Source: Microbacter margulisiae (GTDB lineage: Bacteria; Bacteroidota; Bacteroidia; Bacteroidales; Paludibacteraceae). From it: a stretch of 64,000 nt of DNA. Positions 46,858-55,086 of the stretch are shown here, one piece after another. The notes under the pieces were generated by a model, which was not told the DNA's origin, ran no database searches, and saw only the letters and a list, made by a program, of their open reading frames with translations. A program made the translations under genes and the position numbers. How positions within the stretch are numbered: position 1 is the first letter of the stretch; every line of letters starts with the position of its first letter. The stretch covers positions 124,001-188,000 of the forward strand of contig NZ_JACHYB010000002.1 of the NCBI RefSeq assembly GCF_014192515.1, read 5' to 3'.

Positions 46858-46926
46858 TATATTGTTGAATTAAAAACTGACTATGGAGAAAAGCAAATAC
46901 ATGACCGCTGTTTTTGGATTATCCCG

Positions 46927-47265
46927 CTATTCACAGTCAGTGTCACATCCTATTCCTTCGGAGTCTATATTTTCGAAAAAGATATTGAATAACAGCTTAT
47001 ATTTGTTGATGTTAGAACTGCATAAGCAATAATTGATCTTCAACCCGTCAATCTCGCCATGAATCAGGCCAAGATCGCGAAGTTCTTTCAAATGTTGAGA
47101 CACAGTACTGCGGCTTAAAGGTAAATAATCGGATATATCACCCGAAATACAGGTCTTTGTTTCGGCAAGAAATTGCAATATGGCTAACCTCGCCGGATGG
47201 GAGATTACTTTGGCAAACTCCGAAAGTTCCTGCAATTTTATATCAAACACATCTGCTTTAATCAT
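46927..47265 (-). CDS. arsR: ArsR-family transcriptional repressor
   Basis: The frame is open from 47304, but the -7 box of the promoter lies at 47291-47298, so translation must start at the in-frame ATG 47265 (MIKADVFDIKLQELSEFAKVISHPARLAILQFL). 112 residues. Winged helix with recognition helix 'LSRSTVSQHLKELRDLGLIHG'. The usual CxC pair in the DNA-binding helix is not seen. Cysteines cluster in 'YCLCSS' and the tail 'GCDTDCE', which could bind arsenite. It represses its own operon. Confidence 0.92.
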   Translation of the reverse strand: MIKADVFDIKLQELSEFAKVISHPARLAILQFLAETKTCISGDISDYLPLSRSTVSQHLKELRDLGLIHGEIDGLKINYCLCSSNINKYKLLFNIFFENIDSEGIGCDTDCE

Positions 47266-47283
47266 GTCCTTATTGTTATGTTT

Positions 47284-47305
47284 TATGTCGCAAATATACG
47301 ACATA
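47284..47305 (-). promoter_or_regulatory. Palindromic operator enclosing the ars promoter -7 box
   Basis: TATGTCG (47284-47290) and CGACATA (47299-47305) form a perfect 7-base inverted repeat. The eight bases between them, read on the minus strand, are exactly TATATTTG, a TAnnTTTG -7 element. A bound ArsR dimer would directly mask the promoter. No clear TTTG -33 box is seen upstream. Confidence 0.75.
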
Positions 47306-47529
47306 ATTTTAGCAAAAGCAAGAAAACAAGCATATTTTCTTATACCACCCTCTATTCCATATTGCCTAAATAACTTATATATATTTAGTTACTCCTTACA
47401 AAGGACATTTTTGATTAAGCAACATGCGATCTTCTAGCTGGGTTGGCTGTAGCGTAAACGTAAAAAAAACACAGCTGCGCTCTGTCTTTTATCACCCTCA
47501 AAATGTTCACAGCAGAACCCACAAAAGAG

Positions 47530-47566
47530 ACAACCCTTACAAATAAACCATTTGTAAGGGTTGTCA
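47530..47566 (-). terminator. Strong hairpin terminator after the nitroreductase gene
   Basis: A perfect 16-base stem (GACAACCCTTACAAAT at 47530-47545 with its complement at 47551-47566) and a five-base loop. On the minus strand it is followed by CTCTTTTG, so it most likely ends the oxidoreductase-nitroreductase transcript, 35 bases past that stop. Confidence 0.8.
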
Positions 47567-47600
47567 TTCTCATCTATATTCAATCATATTGAGTGCTAAG

Positions 47601-48230
47601 TCACGGTAGATGAATAAATAAATCTGCACCACGTTTCCTCACTTTTTTAGCGTTTGCCAAATAATCCGTTTCGGGGTCTCTGTAGCCCAAAGCCAGAATA
47701 GTCACCGCACTAAGATTTTTTTCGGTCAAGTCCAGAACTCGATCCAAAGCCTCCACACTGAAACCTTCCATCGGTGTGGCATCCACTTTTTCTTCGGCGG
47801 CAGCCACAATGCCTATTCCAAAAGCAATATAGGCCTGACGCGCTGTCCACGCATAATGCTGAACTTCCCCGTTGAAAAGGGATGAAGTGATCATTGATTT
47901 GAAATCGCTGAGTGCCTCAACCGGCACTTCGCGTGTTTTTGCAATCAAGTCCATGTATTCGTCCACATCTTGGGGCGTAATTTTAGTATAAGCTGCAAAA
48001 ATCAACAAATGAGACCCTTCTTTGACCTGGGGTTGTTGACAGGCTTCGTTGTAAATTTTCTCACGCAAAGCGGCATCTTCCACCACAATTACTTTAAACG
48101 GTTGTAAACCCAGCGAGGTAGGAGCCATACGGATTGCCTCTAAAATAGTATCTAACTTTGCTTGCGGAACCGGAGTTCCATTCATTCTTTTGGTGGCATA
48201 ACGCCATTCCAGGTTTTCTAATACACTCAT
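47601..48230 (-). CDS. Nitroreductase-family NAD(P)H-dependent oxidoreductase
   Basis: 209 residues, NfsB/DrgA-like size. N-terminal 'LEWRYATKRMNG' (FMN-phosphate binding R/K), 'RMAPTSLGLQPFKVIVV', 'ARQAYIAFGIGIVAAAEEKVDATPMEGF' and the C-terminal 'LALGYRDPETDYLANAKKVRK' are family marks. It is an FMN enzyme that reduces nitro compounds or quinones. It begins 27 bases after the NmrA-like gene and shares its transcript; control by the Rrf2 protein upstream is likely. Confidence 0.92.
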   Translation of the reverse strand: MSVLENLEWRYATKRMNGTPVPQAKLDTILEAIRMAPTSLGLQPFKVIVVEDAALREKIYNEACQQPQVKEGSHLLIFAAYTKITPQDVDEYMDLIAKTREVPVEALSDFKSMITSSLFNGEVQHYAWTARQAYIAFGIGIVAAAEEKVDATPMEGFSVEALDRVLDLTEKNLSAVTILALGYRDPETDYLANAKKVRKRGADLFIHLP

Positions 48231-48257
48231 TTTCTATTTATAAAATTAAAATTAAAA

Positions 48258-48908
48258 TTAATATGCTGCTGTAAAACGCTGATATGGGAACTGATGGTTT
48301 TCCGCCTCATCTGCAATCGCCACAGCCAGATCTTCCACCGAAAGCACGCAACGCCCATTTTCATCAAACACAGGATGGTCCTTTCCTAAGCGGTATTTCC
48401 CGGTTCGACCGGTAGTAATTCCCTGATGCATCTCAATAGCCGGACTAAAGAATGTCCATTCAAGTTCTTTTTCTGTTCGAAGGATTTGGAGATAATCGCG
48501 TGCTGCCATTGCACCGGGTTTTATCGCAGCCGGAAAATCAGGCCCGTCAACCAACTGTTTGCCAGCAATTTCAAGACTACCAGCACCTCCGATTACCAGA
48601 TAGCGGTGTATCCCCGCCAGTTTTACGGCAGCCTGAATAGCTTGCGAACCTTTCAGAAAATCATGATATATATTCGGATTGGTCCATCCTGGATTGTATG
48701 CACTGATTACCAACTCATTTCCCGTTAATGCCTCTACCAAAGCTTTGGCATCAAAAACATCTGCTTCAGCCAAGGTCAGGAATTCACTTTTTATCGTCAC
48801 CTTTCCCGAATTACGAACAACAGCCGTTATGTAATGCTTTCGGGAGATCAATTCTTCTAAAATATGGGAGCCTACAAATCCGGTAGCTCCAATCAAAGCA
48901 ATCTTCAT
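48258..48908 (-). CDS. NAD(P)-dependent oxidoreductase, NmrA/SDR-like
   Basis: The ATG at 48908 (MKIALIGATGFVGSHILEELIS) is preferred over the longer frame from 48941. 216 residues: atypical short-chain dehydrogenase with the nucleotide motif GATGFVGS (7-14), 'VIGGAGSLE', and 'RTEKELEWTFFSPAIEM', as in the YwnB/NmrA group that binds NAD(P)H. The set 'Rrf2 regulator, NAD(P)H-binding protein, nitroreductase' suggests a response to oxidants or electrophiles. Confidence 0.9.
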   Translation of the reverse strand: MKIALIGATGFVGSHILEELISRKHYITAVVRNSGKVTIKSEFLTLAEADVFDAKALVEALTGNELVISAYNPGWTNPNIYHDFLKGSQAIQAAVKLAGIHRYLVIGGAGSLEIAGKQLVDGPDFPAAIKPGAMAARDYLQILRTEKELEWTFFSPAIEMHQGITTGRTGKYRLGKDHPVFDENGRCVLSVEDLAVAIADEAENHQFPYQRFTAAY

Positions 48909-48927
48909 TGTTGTATTATTTAAATAT

Positions 48928-48952
48928 ATTTGTAACTTCAATAACTACAGTA
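48928..48952 (-). promoter_or_regulatory. Second Rrf2-type operator-like site
   Basis: On the minus strand it reads TACTGTA, 11 bases, TACAAAT. The left half-site and the spacing are identical to the symmetric site at 49377-49401; the right half matches in its first four bases. It lies just upstream of the oxidoreductase gene, over its probable promoter. Confidence 0.55.
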
Positions 48953-48966
48953 TAGGCCACAAAAAA

Positions 48967-49377
48967 CTAATCAAAATTGCTCACAAAATCAGCAAGAGTG
49001 ATTGTTTTCAAGCGGGAAAGAAGTGCATCTTCGGCTATCAGAAAAATTTTCTCCAGCTCCCGGTTGATCTGCCTGCCGACAGGACATTTTGGGTTCGGAT
49101 CATTAGGAGCATTCCCTAAAATAGCATTCGAACGCACACTCATATACACATCCGAAAGAAGAATAGTATCTGGAGATTTTGCAAGCGACGCCCCTCCGTT
49201 TTTGCCTTCTTTCGATGTGATTAATCCGTTCCTTTGGAGATTTGATAATTCTTTCCGCACTGTCACAGGATTGATATTAATACTTCCCGCAATATAATCG
49301 GAACACAACAATTCATCCTCTGATTTTGCAAGAAGCGCTAGGATATGAATGGATGTTGCAAATCGTTTGTTACTCAT
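48967..49377 (-). CDS. Rrf2-family transcriptional regulator
   Basis: 136 residues. Winged helix: 'FATSIHILALLAKSEDELLCSDYIAGSININPVTVRKELSNLQRNGLITSKEGKNGGASLAKSPDTILLSDVY' is typical of Rrf2 proteins of the YwnA/SaiR group. The three clustered cysteines of IscR/NsrR are absent; a single Cys (PKCPVG) follows the wing and another (LLCSDY) sits in helix 2, so a thiol or ligand switch is more likely than an Fe-S cluster. An inverted repeat overlaps its start codon. Confidence 0.92.
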   Translation of the reverse strand: MSNKRFATSIHILALLAKSEDELLCSDYIAGSININPVTVRKELSNLQRNGLITSKEGKNGGASLAKSPDTILLSDVYMSVRSNAILGNAPNDPNPKCPVGRQINRELEKIFLIAEDALLSRLKTITLADFVSNFD

Positions 49378-49409
49378 ACTGTAATTTTATATATTACAGT
49401 ACAAATGTA
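49377..49409 (-). promoter_or_regulatory. Rrf2 autoregulatory operator and promoter
   Basis: TACTGTAAT (49377-49385) and ATTACAGTA (49393-49401) form a perfect 9-base inverted repeat with a 7-base spacer. Immediately next to it, 49402-49409 reads TACATTTG on the minus strand, a -7 element. The repeat covers the transcription and translation start of the Rrf2 gene. Confidence 0.7.
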
Positions 49410-49577
49410 TGATAAGAAACAGCGCCTTGCAAGAAGCTTAATGTTTTTTATATTTTTCAGATCGAAAATATCATAGGCCAAAGACATCTATACTACCTGA
49501 CGTACGCTCGCAACAGGCAAAGAAAAAGAATCGGCATCATCCTATCTACAAATATTCTGAAAGATTTCATCTGCATA

Positions 49578-50189
49578 CTATTTTGATTTACTCCACAAAC
49601 GGACACCAAGACGAAGCACCGGCGAAAAATCGACGTTGGGTATAGAATATATGACAGGTCCAAAATCCAAACGTTTATCTGCTCTCAAATACAGATGAAA
49701 TCCCGGTTGAACATAAAAAATCTTCCCGATAAAAAATTGATAACTAATACCTAATCCTGTATCCGTACTATGAAGATCCTTGCAGATGCCCGTGCTCTCT
49801 TGTTCAATCTGAAAAGTATGCAACTCAAGGTAAGTGTACAGTTCGAGATTTCGCCAGATGTTATATCCGAAAAACACGCCCGGTGAAGTTTTGTAAAACC
49901 GTTTAAAGTCATTGGAGGAGTTTTTTATACCTGCTGGTTCTGCATCATAATGTCCTCCATTGATCACGCTCAGTCGGATTCTAAAGCGATAGAAGCGATA
50001 ACCGATGCAAAAATGGAATCCACCGGTAAGAAACATCGGCACCAGACTCTCGACCTCTATAGCCGACTTCACTTCGTATGTTTTCGGAGTCGATTCTGCA
50101 ACCGGTTTTACCAATAACGAATCACGCTGGGCAAACAGGCTAACTGACGCCAAGAACAGACACACAAACAAAAAAAATCGCTTTTTCAT
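49578..50189 (-). CDS. Outer-membrane beta-barrel-like hypothetical protein
   Basis: 203 residues with a signal peptide (MKKRFFLFVCLFLASVSLFAQ). The mature part has amphipathic strands with aromatic girdles ('FHFCIGYRFYRFRIRLSV', 'GVFFGYNIWRNLELYTYLELHTF', 'GLGISYQFFIGKIFYVQPGFHLYLRA') and ends in 'RLGVRLWSKSK', resembling a small 8-stranded barrel. Family and function not recognised. A Crp/Fnr gene lies just upstream on the same strand with a 74-base gap. Confidence 0.8.
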   Translation of the reverse strand: MKKRFFLFVCLFLASVSLFAQRDSLLVKPVAESTPKTYEVKSAIEVESLVPMFLTGGFHFCIGYRFYRFRIRLSVINGGHYDAEPAGIKNSSNDFKRFYKTSPGVFFGYNIWRNLELYTYLELHTFQIEQESTGICKDLHSTDTGLGISYQFFIGKIFYVQPGFHLYLRADKRLDFGPVIYSIPNVDFSPVLRLGVRLWSKSK

Positions 50190-50263
50190 AATCGTAAACT
50201 TTGAATTGAATGATGCAAAGTTCCCTCATGAAAAAGAAAATATTCTCCGCAATTGTTACCAAA

Positions 50264-50854
50264 TCATGCAAATGATTTTTTATTTCTGATCCGGCTAAGC
50301 GATTTCGGAGCAATACCCAGGTAATTGGCAATATGATAAAGCGGTAGACGCTGTAATGCTTGTGGATGCTCTCTACATAATTTCAGATAGCGTTCTTCTG
50401 CCGATAAAATCTGTAAATCGAGACTCAGTTGAACCAGTCTCACATAAGCTTGTTCAAGCAAGATCCGTCCTGCATGTTCCATTTGAGGAACCCTGCTGTA
50501 AAGGCCATCCAGATTCGTCTGACTCAGGGAGACTGCTTTCACCTTTTCAATGGCTTTAATATTCAAATGAGAAGGTGTTGCGTTCAAACGGCTCCTGTTG
50601 TCAGTCACCCAGTTGCCGTCGAAAGCAAAGTCTGTAGTAATCTCGTCTCCCTTATCGTTGAGATAATAATAGACAATCGTTCCCGAAAGAAGAAACAGGA
50701 GACTGCGGCAAACATCGCCTGCCTTCAAAAGCAGTTCTCCTTTCTCAAAGGTTTTGATCTGCAGACAAGATACCACCAGTTCCCATTCAGCATCCGAAAA
50801 GTCAGCCAAAGCCTTCAATGATTGCCTTAAATAATGCATATCTTCAAATTTCAT
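50264..50854 (-). CDS. Crp/Fnr-family transcriptional regulator
   Basis: ATG at 50854 (MKFEDMHYLRQSLKALADF) chosen; the upstream TTG extension adds nothing. 196 residues: a cyclic-nucleotide-binding-like beta-roll ('IKTFEKGELLLKAGDVCRSLLFLLSGTIVYYYLNDKGDEITTDFAFDGNWV') and a degenerate C-terminal helix-turn-helix ('LPLYHIANYLGIAPKSLSRIRNK'). No Fe-S cysteine set, and the cAMP motif is not intact. It belongs to the large Bacteroidota group of ligand-unknown Crp-like factors. Confidence 0.9.
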   Translation of the reverse strand: MKFEDMHYLRQSLKALADFSDAEWELVVSCLQIKTFEKGELLLKAGDVCRSLLFLLSGTIVYYYLNDKGDEITTDFAFDGNWVTDNRSRLNATPSHLNIKAIEKVKAVSLSQTNLDGLYSRVPQMEHAGRILLEQAYVRLVQLSLDLQILSAEERYLKLCREHPQALQRLPLYHIANYLGIAPKSLSRIRNKKSFA

Positions 50855-50911
50855 TTTCAAAATAGTGAGATTATACAAGCTTCATTCGGTATCTACTGTA
50901 AGGAGGCTTGC

Positions 50912-51787
50912 TCAATGCTTTGATGAATCCAATGTTCTTTTGGTGGCGTATCGTCCGATCTCTACCAGCTCTTCGGCTTTATAAAAATCAAATAAGCCGC
51001 ATGATTTGCGTGATATTTCGATCAGGAGATCAGGAGGATTATTCTTTATAATGTTGGTAGCCAAGTGATTCGACATAGAGACAAAAGCGCTGTTGATGAG
51101 ATTAAAATAATTGTATTTCCTGATTTGATCCCGCCTGTCGGTCTTAAACAATGATTGTTTAAGCTCAGCAATCTTTTGGACATACACACTGTGCTGCCGT
51201 TCCCTTTCTGCTTTAGGAAGGTAGGGTTTATAAAGGGGAATGTCAGCATTCACATACACAGCGACGAGTAAATCCCTCCTTGTCCGGATGGCATTGTTTA
51301 TCGGGATATTATTTGACACTCCTCCATCCACAAGTACCTGACTGCCGGAGATGACCGGAGTGAATACTGTGGGAATGGCAATGGATGCCCTGATGGCATC
51401 ATACAAGCTTCCCCGGTCGAACACAACCTCATTGTTGTGAGCCAAATCAAAAGCGGTAGCCGTATATTTAATTCCCAGATTCTCAATGTTCACATCAGGG
51501 ATGAAGGTTTTCATGGCTTTCAACACTTTATTCCCTTTTACCAATCCCTGGCCGCCGAACGACAAATCAATCAGTTTCAAAGCATTTTGTTTATCCATGG
51601 TATATGCCCACTCTTTGAATTCATTTAGCCTGCCCACAGCATAAACTCCGCCAACCAGCGCGCCCATAGAGGTTCCTGCAATCGAATTGATGGTATATCC
51701 CCGACTGACGAATTCTTCTATTACCCCGATATGGGCAATCCCTCTGGCACCTCCACCCGATAATACCAATGTAACATTTTTTCTCAT
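50912..51787 (-). CDS. Patatin-like phospholipase
   Basis: The ATG at 51787 (MRKNVTLVLSGGGARGIAHIGVIEEF) fits the family start. 291 residues. Oxyanion hole GGGARG at ~10-15, nucleophile Ser in GTSMG (~41), and catalytic Asp in 'VDGGVSNNIP'. The Ser-Asp dyad is complete, so a lipid acyl hydrolase is predicted. RssA/YlbK-like single-domain form, without the POTRA/barrel of the PlpD type. No signal peptide, so cytoplasmic or membrane associated. Confidence 0.93.
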   Translation of the reverse strand: MRKNVTLVLSGGGARGIAHIGVIEEFVSRGYTINSIAGTSMGALVGGVYAVGRLNEFKEWAYTMDKQNALKLIDLSFGGQGLVKGNKVLKAMKTFIPDVNIENLGIKYTATAFDLAHNNEVVFDRGSLYDAIRASIAIPTVFTPVISGSQVLVDGGVSNNIPINNAIRTRRDLLVAVYVNADIPLYKPYLPKAERERQHSVYVQKIAELKQSLFKTDRRDQIRKYNYFNLINSAFVSMSNHLATNIIKNNPPDLLIEISRKSCGLFDFYKAEELVEIGRYATKRTLDSSKH

Positions 51788-51870
51788 AGCTTTTGGTTGG
51801 AATGAATGGCTCACTCCCAGTTTTCAGCAAACCTCTAAAAACAGGAGCGAATGCACAAAGATAGGAATAA

Positions 51871-52764
51871 TCAGAGCCAGCGAACGCTTCTGAGGCTCCG
51901 CCTGATTCCCCGCTGGTATTTATATTTAGGAAAACCTATAATCAGCGATGATATGACTTCCTGACTATGTGGAATTTCGAACATACGCCGCAGGTTTTTG
52001 TCTTTATTGATTGCCGGAGGAATAATATCCATAATCGACCCTCCCAAACCGAGGGCATGCGAAGCCAGCATACCATATGTGGCTGCAATGGAGATATCCT
52101 GGCTGATATCTTCGCCGTTTCGGTCAGCAAGAAACAAAATCATCGCCGGGGCATTACGGGTAAGCGTATCTTCTGTCCCCGCTTTTAAGGCAGGAAGTCT
52201 GCTTTTCAGCAACGGGACCAGATGTTCCCGCATGGTTCTGAATCGCCTGACGCCAACCTTCTGCCGGATAAAATAGTGGATAAAAGGATTTTTCAACCTG
52301 CGCAGCAACTTTTGATATAACCTTATCATATAAGGCAACGACTGGCGGATAACTGCGCTGTTTTGCACAACAATAATCCTTGTTTTCACGGGAGGGAAGC
52401 CCGGTGGAGCCAGCATGATCGATTCGACAATCTTTTTGAGTAATTCCTGCGGTACAGGTTTATCCTGAAAGTTACGAATCGCCCTCCGCGTACGGATTAA
52501 ATCAAAAAAAGGACTTTCAAGTCCACCGGGTTCATAAGCCGGCAGCTCAAAGAAATCTTTCTCGTAGGACAAGCCATCAACAAGAATGGATTTTGCCGGA
52601 CAAACGGCCATGCATTGTCCACAGATAAAACACAGGCTGACTTTTTCAGGATCGAATGTAATTATATTCGATTCATTTTTCAGCAAAATTTTGTTAGGGC
52701 AGACCTCGGTACACAACATACATTTTGTACAGGTCGATCGGTTAATGAAGATAATCGTTTTCAT
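51871..52764 (-). CDS. Ferredoxin-nitroreductase fusion protein
   Basis: The start at 52764 is supported by a strong GGAGG eight bases upstream. 297 residues. N-terminal 2[4Fe-4S] ferredoxin with both cysteine sets (CTKCMLCTEVCP and CFICGQCMAVCP), then a nitroreductase domain ('RTRRAIRNFQDKPVPQELLKKIVESIMLAPPGFPPVKTRIIVV' ... 'ATYGMLASHALGLGGSIMDII'). Electrons from the clusters may feed FMN in place of NAD(P)H. Substrate unknown; such fusions are common in anaerobes. Confidence 0.93.
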   Translation of the reverse strand: MKTIIFINRSTCTKCMLCTEVCPNKILLKNESNIITFDPEKVSLCFICGQCMAVCPAKSILVDGLSYEKDFFELPAYEPGGLESPFFDLIRTRRAIRNFQDKPVPQELLKKIVESIMLAPPGFPPVKTRIIVVQNSAVIRQSLPYMIRLYQKLLRRLKNPFIHYFIRQKVGVRRFRTMREHLVPLLKSRLPALKAGTEDTLTRNAPAMILFLADRNGEDISQDISIAATYGMLASHALGLGGSIMDIIPPAINKDKNLRRMFEIPHSQEVISSLIIGFPKYKYQRGIRRSLRSVRWL

Positions 52765-52851
52765 AAATTCCTCCAGGTTTAGGTTATCGTAAAAAACAGG
52801 GAAACAACTCACAGGAGGTCAACGTTCTAAAGAATGATCCATATATTTAGG

Positions 52852-53670
52852 TCATTCTATTTTAATGTGCGCCAGCGACATCACCTTTAAGCGATCAGCA
52901 ATCATCATACCAATCCGTTTTCTCATAGGATAATACTGGCGGTACTCCTGGAACATGGGCATATGGTGTATCACTTTAATATGAGGATCCCATTGTTCCA
53001 GTTCCAGAATATTATCAATGCCCCATTTGAGATAGGCCGACTGATTCATTCCCGCTTTGTCAATCACCTGCTTGTTGGCCATCTTAGTTCCATAGGTTGA
53101 ACTGTAGTCAAAAATAATTTCGGTTCCGGGAATAAAAGTATAAACATCACTCCACAGGCGCTTAATATCCGCTTCTTCGAAATAGTAGAGCACTCCGGCA
53201 ATCAACAGCATTACATGCTCTTCAGGCTTGATGTTTTGATACCAACAGGTGTCGAATACCGAACAGGAGATACATTTTATCCGTTCATTTTCAGGGATAT
53301 ACTGTTTCCGTAACGCAATAGTGTCGGGTAAATCCAAATCGATCCACTGCAACTTTCCGTTATCCACCCGGTCGAAGGTAGTGTCCAAGCCGCAACCGAC
53401 ATTGACAACTGTTGCATTGGGGTACTGAGCAATGAACGCCTTTATCTGCTCATCAAAATAGAGACTTCGCGCAATCCACGATACCCGGCTCAACGGGCTG
53501 ACATTGTGTGCAATCACCCTGAAATCGTATGGAATACTTTCGATGATGGCAACCGCTGTATTATCCACCAGGAGCGGTTTTTCTTTCTTTGTCTCCACCG
53601 CCCTGCCCCACAACGGAAGCAACAATGTTTCCTGTACACTTCCTAAATCAATGTGATCCTGGGCATTCAT
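52852..53670 (-). CDS. LCMT-like class I SAM methyltransferase
   Basis: 272 residues. SAM-binding motif I 'VVNVGCGLDTTFDRV' (~95), motif II 'WIDLDLPDTIALRKQYI', and 'HVMLLIAGVLYYFEEADIKRLWSDV' match the leucine carboxyl methyltransferase/TcmP group (PF04072), which O-methylate carboxyl or hydroxyl groups of small molecules. 'LLPLWGRAVETKKEKPLLVD' at the N-terminus is the usual opening. It stands alone; substrate unknown. Confidence 0.88.
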   Translation of the reverse strand: MNAQDHIDLGSVQETLLLPLWGRAVETKKEKPLLVDNTAVAIIESIPYDFRVIAHNVSPLSRVSWIARSLYFDEQIKAFIAQYPNATVVNVGCGLDTTFDRVDNGKLQWIDLDLPDTIALRKQYIPENERIKCISCSVFDTCWYQNIKPEEHVMLLIAGVLYYFEEADIKRLWSDVYTFIPGTEIIFDYSSTYGTKMANKQVIDKAGMNQSAYLKWGIDNILELEQWDPHIKVIHHMPMFQEYRQYYPMRKRIGMMIADRLKVMSLAHIKIE

Positions 53671-53845
53671 AATGTAAGTAGTAATCGAAGGTCAATAACA
53701 AGTTTAAAGAAAACGACAGCCAAAGGCACACAACGGTCAAAAGGATAAAAAGTCAAGGTGTAAGTACAACAACAGGTCGAAAGTCTAATGTCAATCTGTT
53801 GGAGAAATTTTGAATTAACCCTCCAGCCTATTAACTTTCTATTAT

Positions 53846-54496
53846 TCAGTTATTTGAATGTGTATGCGTATCAATATAGAGAGTCGCAGAATCAGGACAC
53901 AAAACACGGAATGGATGGCTCGTCTTTTCGAGCAACTGTGTTACCAGAACCTGCCTTACAAAAGCAATATGCCGGTAAATGGCATCAATGGATAGATCGC
54001 TCTCGTCGGTTTCGATACAAAGACGGTTGGATGGAGTTAATACCACAGACGCAGGATTGAATTTCTCCCCGAACGAAAGATAAAATCCTTCTCGTAGCAA
54101 TGAGTGCGCCAGTTCCGGCTTTCCCCTGAAACCATGAATAATCCAGGGGATAGAAGGACGTAATGTTTTATGTAAAGCAATAATCTCTTGCCAGGCTTTC
54201 ACGCAATGGATGATTAGAGGTTTCCTGACATATGCAGCAAGTAATGCCTCTTCGTAAAACAATTCCTGCTGCAAAACAAACCCCGTGCGGCAAGTCTTGT
54301 CAAGTCCTGCTTCGCCGATTGCCGCCACCAGAGGAGAAGTAGCATATCTCCGCAGTATTTCCATTTCCTGCCGATAGTTACGCTCGATCTGGCATGGATG
54401 GATTCCTATTGAGTACAAGCGGTTGTGATCAGGAATAAGATACTTTTCCAATTCCTCAGGCAACAGCTGAACGATCCGGAGATTATTATTATTCAT
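53846..54496 (-). CDS. TatD-like metal hydrolase with HxH strand at the C-terminus
   Basis: 216 residues, the size of the short Bacteroidota TatD group. Four of the usual five metal or active-site motifs are in order: GEAGLDK, LIIHCVKA, WIIHGFRGK and ETDES. The first motif, D-T-H-T-H on strand beta1, is missing at the N-terminus (which starts MNNNNLRIVQLLPEEL, normally right after it) but is found as the last residues of the protein: 'LYIDTHTHSNN', then stop. In a TIM barrel the two termini are neighbours, so a functional circular permutation is plausible. Predicted Mg-dependent DNase/phosphoesterase, if active. Confidence 0.8.
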   Translation of the reverse strand: MNNNNLRIVQLLPEELEKYLIPDHNRLYSIGIHPCQIERNYRQEMEILRRYATSPLVAAIGEAGLDKTCRTGFVLQQELFYEEALLAAYVRKPLIIHCVKAWQEIIALHKTLRPSIPWIIHGFRGKPELAHSLLREGFYLSFGEKFNPASVVLTPSNRLCIETDESDLSIDAIYRHIAFVRQVLVTQLLEKTSHPFRVLCPDSATLYIDTHTHSNN

Positions 54497-54827
54497 GGAG
54501 ATATACTTTTTGTGTAGCAGTTATCGGTAAATAAACATTCTCCGCTTTCCATAAATCACGCACAAATATAAACATTAATTTCAATCTCACATCAAAACCA
54601 TCATCTAATTACGAGTATTTGCTACTTCTTCTAAATATTTCCTACTTTATGGTCTTATACCGACCTTTTAGGCTGGTAAGAGAAGCAGCGCAGGAGGTGC
54701 TTTACCTGATAATTTAAGTGCTTAGATTGGGCCTAACCACTCTTTCTTGTCATTTATGTTTGATGAAAGATCCACTATAACATAAAACCTTTCCTGACAC
54801 ACTTTATTGAATAGACCCGAAAAGCAG

Positions 54828-54879
54828 GAAATTAAAGAAGTGAGATGCAATTGACATTGACAACCTGAAGTTAAAGAAG
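54828..54879 (+). repeat. Dispersed intergenic repeat, partial copy
   Basis: GAAATTAAAGAAG (54828-54840) and CTGAAGTTAAAGAAG (54865-54879) resemble the right part of the repeats at 1961-1978 and 61592-61608; the TAGTAGGTGG part is absent. Confidence 0.35.
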
Positions 54880-54945
54880 TTACGGGAAGATCAGAAGTTA
54901 AGATTTGAGAAATCCAAAAAGTAAAATAGTGGACATAAGCCTACC

Positions 54946-55027
54946 ATCCGCTATACTGTATTAAATCTCCCGACACCATTCAGGTTTTGGCAGGGCATCA
55001 AAACTGATATATCAATGATGCTGGCTA
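54946..55027 (+). pseudogene. Isolated Rhs type-B core fragment
   Basis: ATCCGCTATACTGTATTAAA and the following ~60 bases align with the start of cassette 2 (11372-11452), encoding 'IRYTVLNLP-DTIQ-LAGHQN'. It has small frame-breaking changes and no tip. It is >35 kb from the toxin locus. Confidence 0.7.
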
Positions 55028-55086
55028 TACGGGGGGATCTTCTGATCTTCCGGACATCGCAACGTCAAATCTCTATTGTCCATTTT

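Larger units (their letters stand above)
54497..55086. other. Gap with repeat copy and Rhs remnant
   Basis: 590 bases without a gene. It contains a partial copy of the dispersed repeat (54828-54879) and an Rhs core fragment (54946-55027), suggesting a site of past insertion or deletion. Confidence 0.6.
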
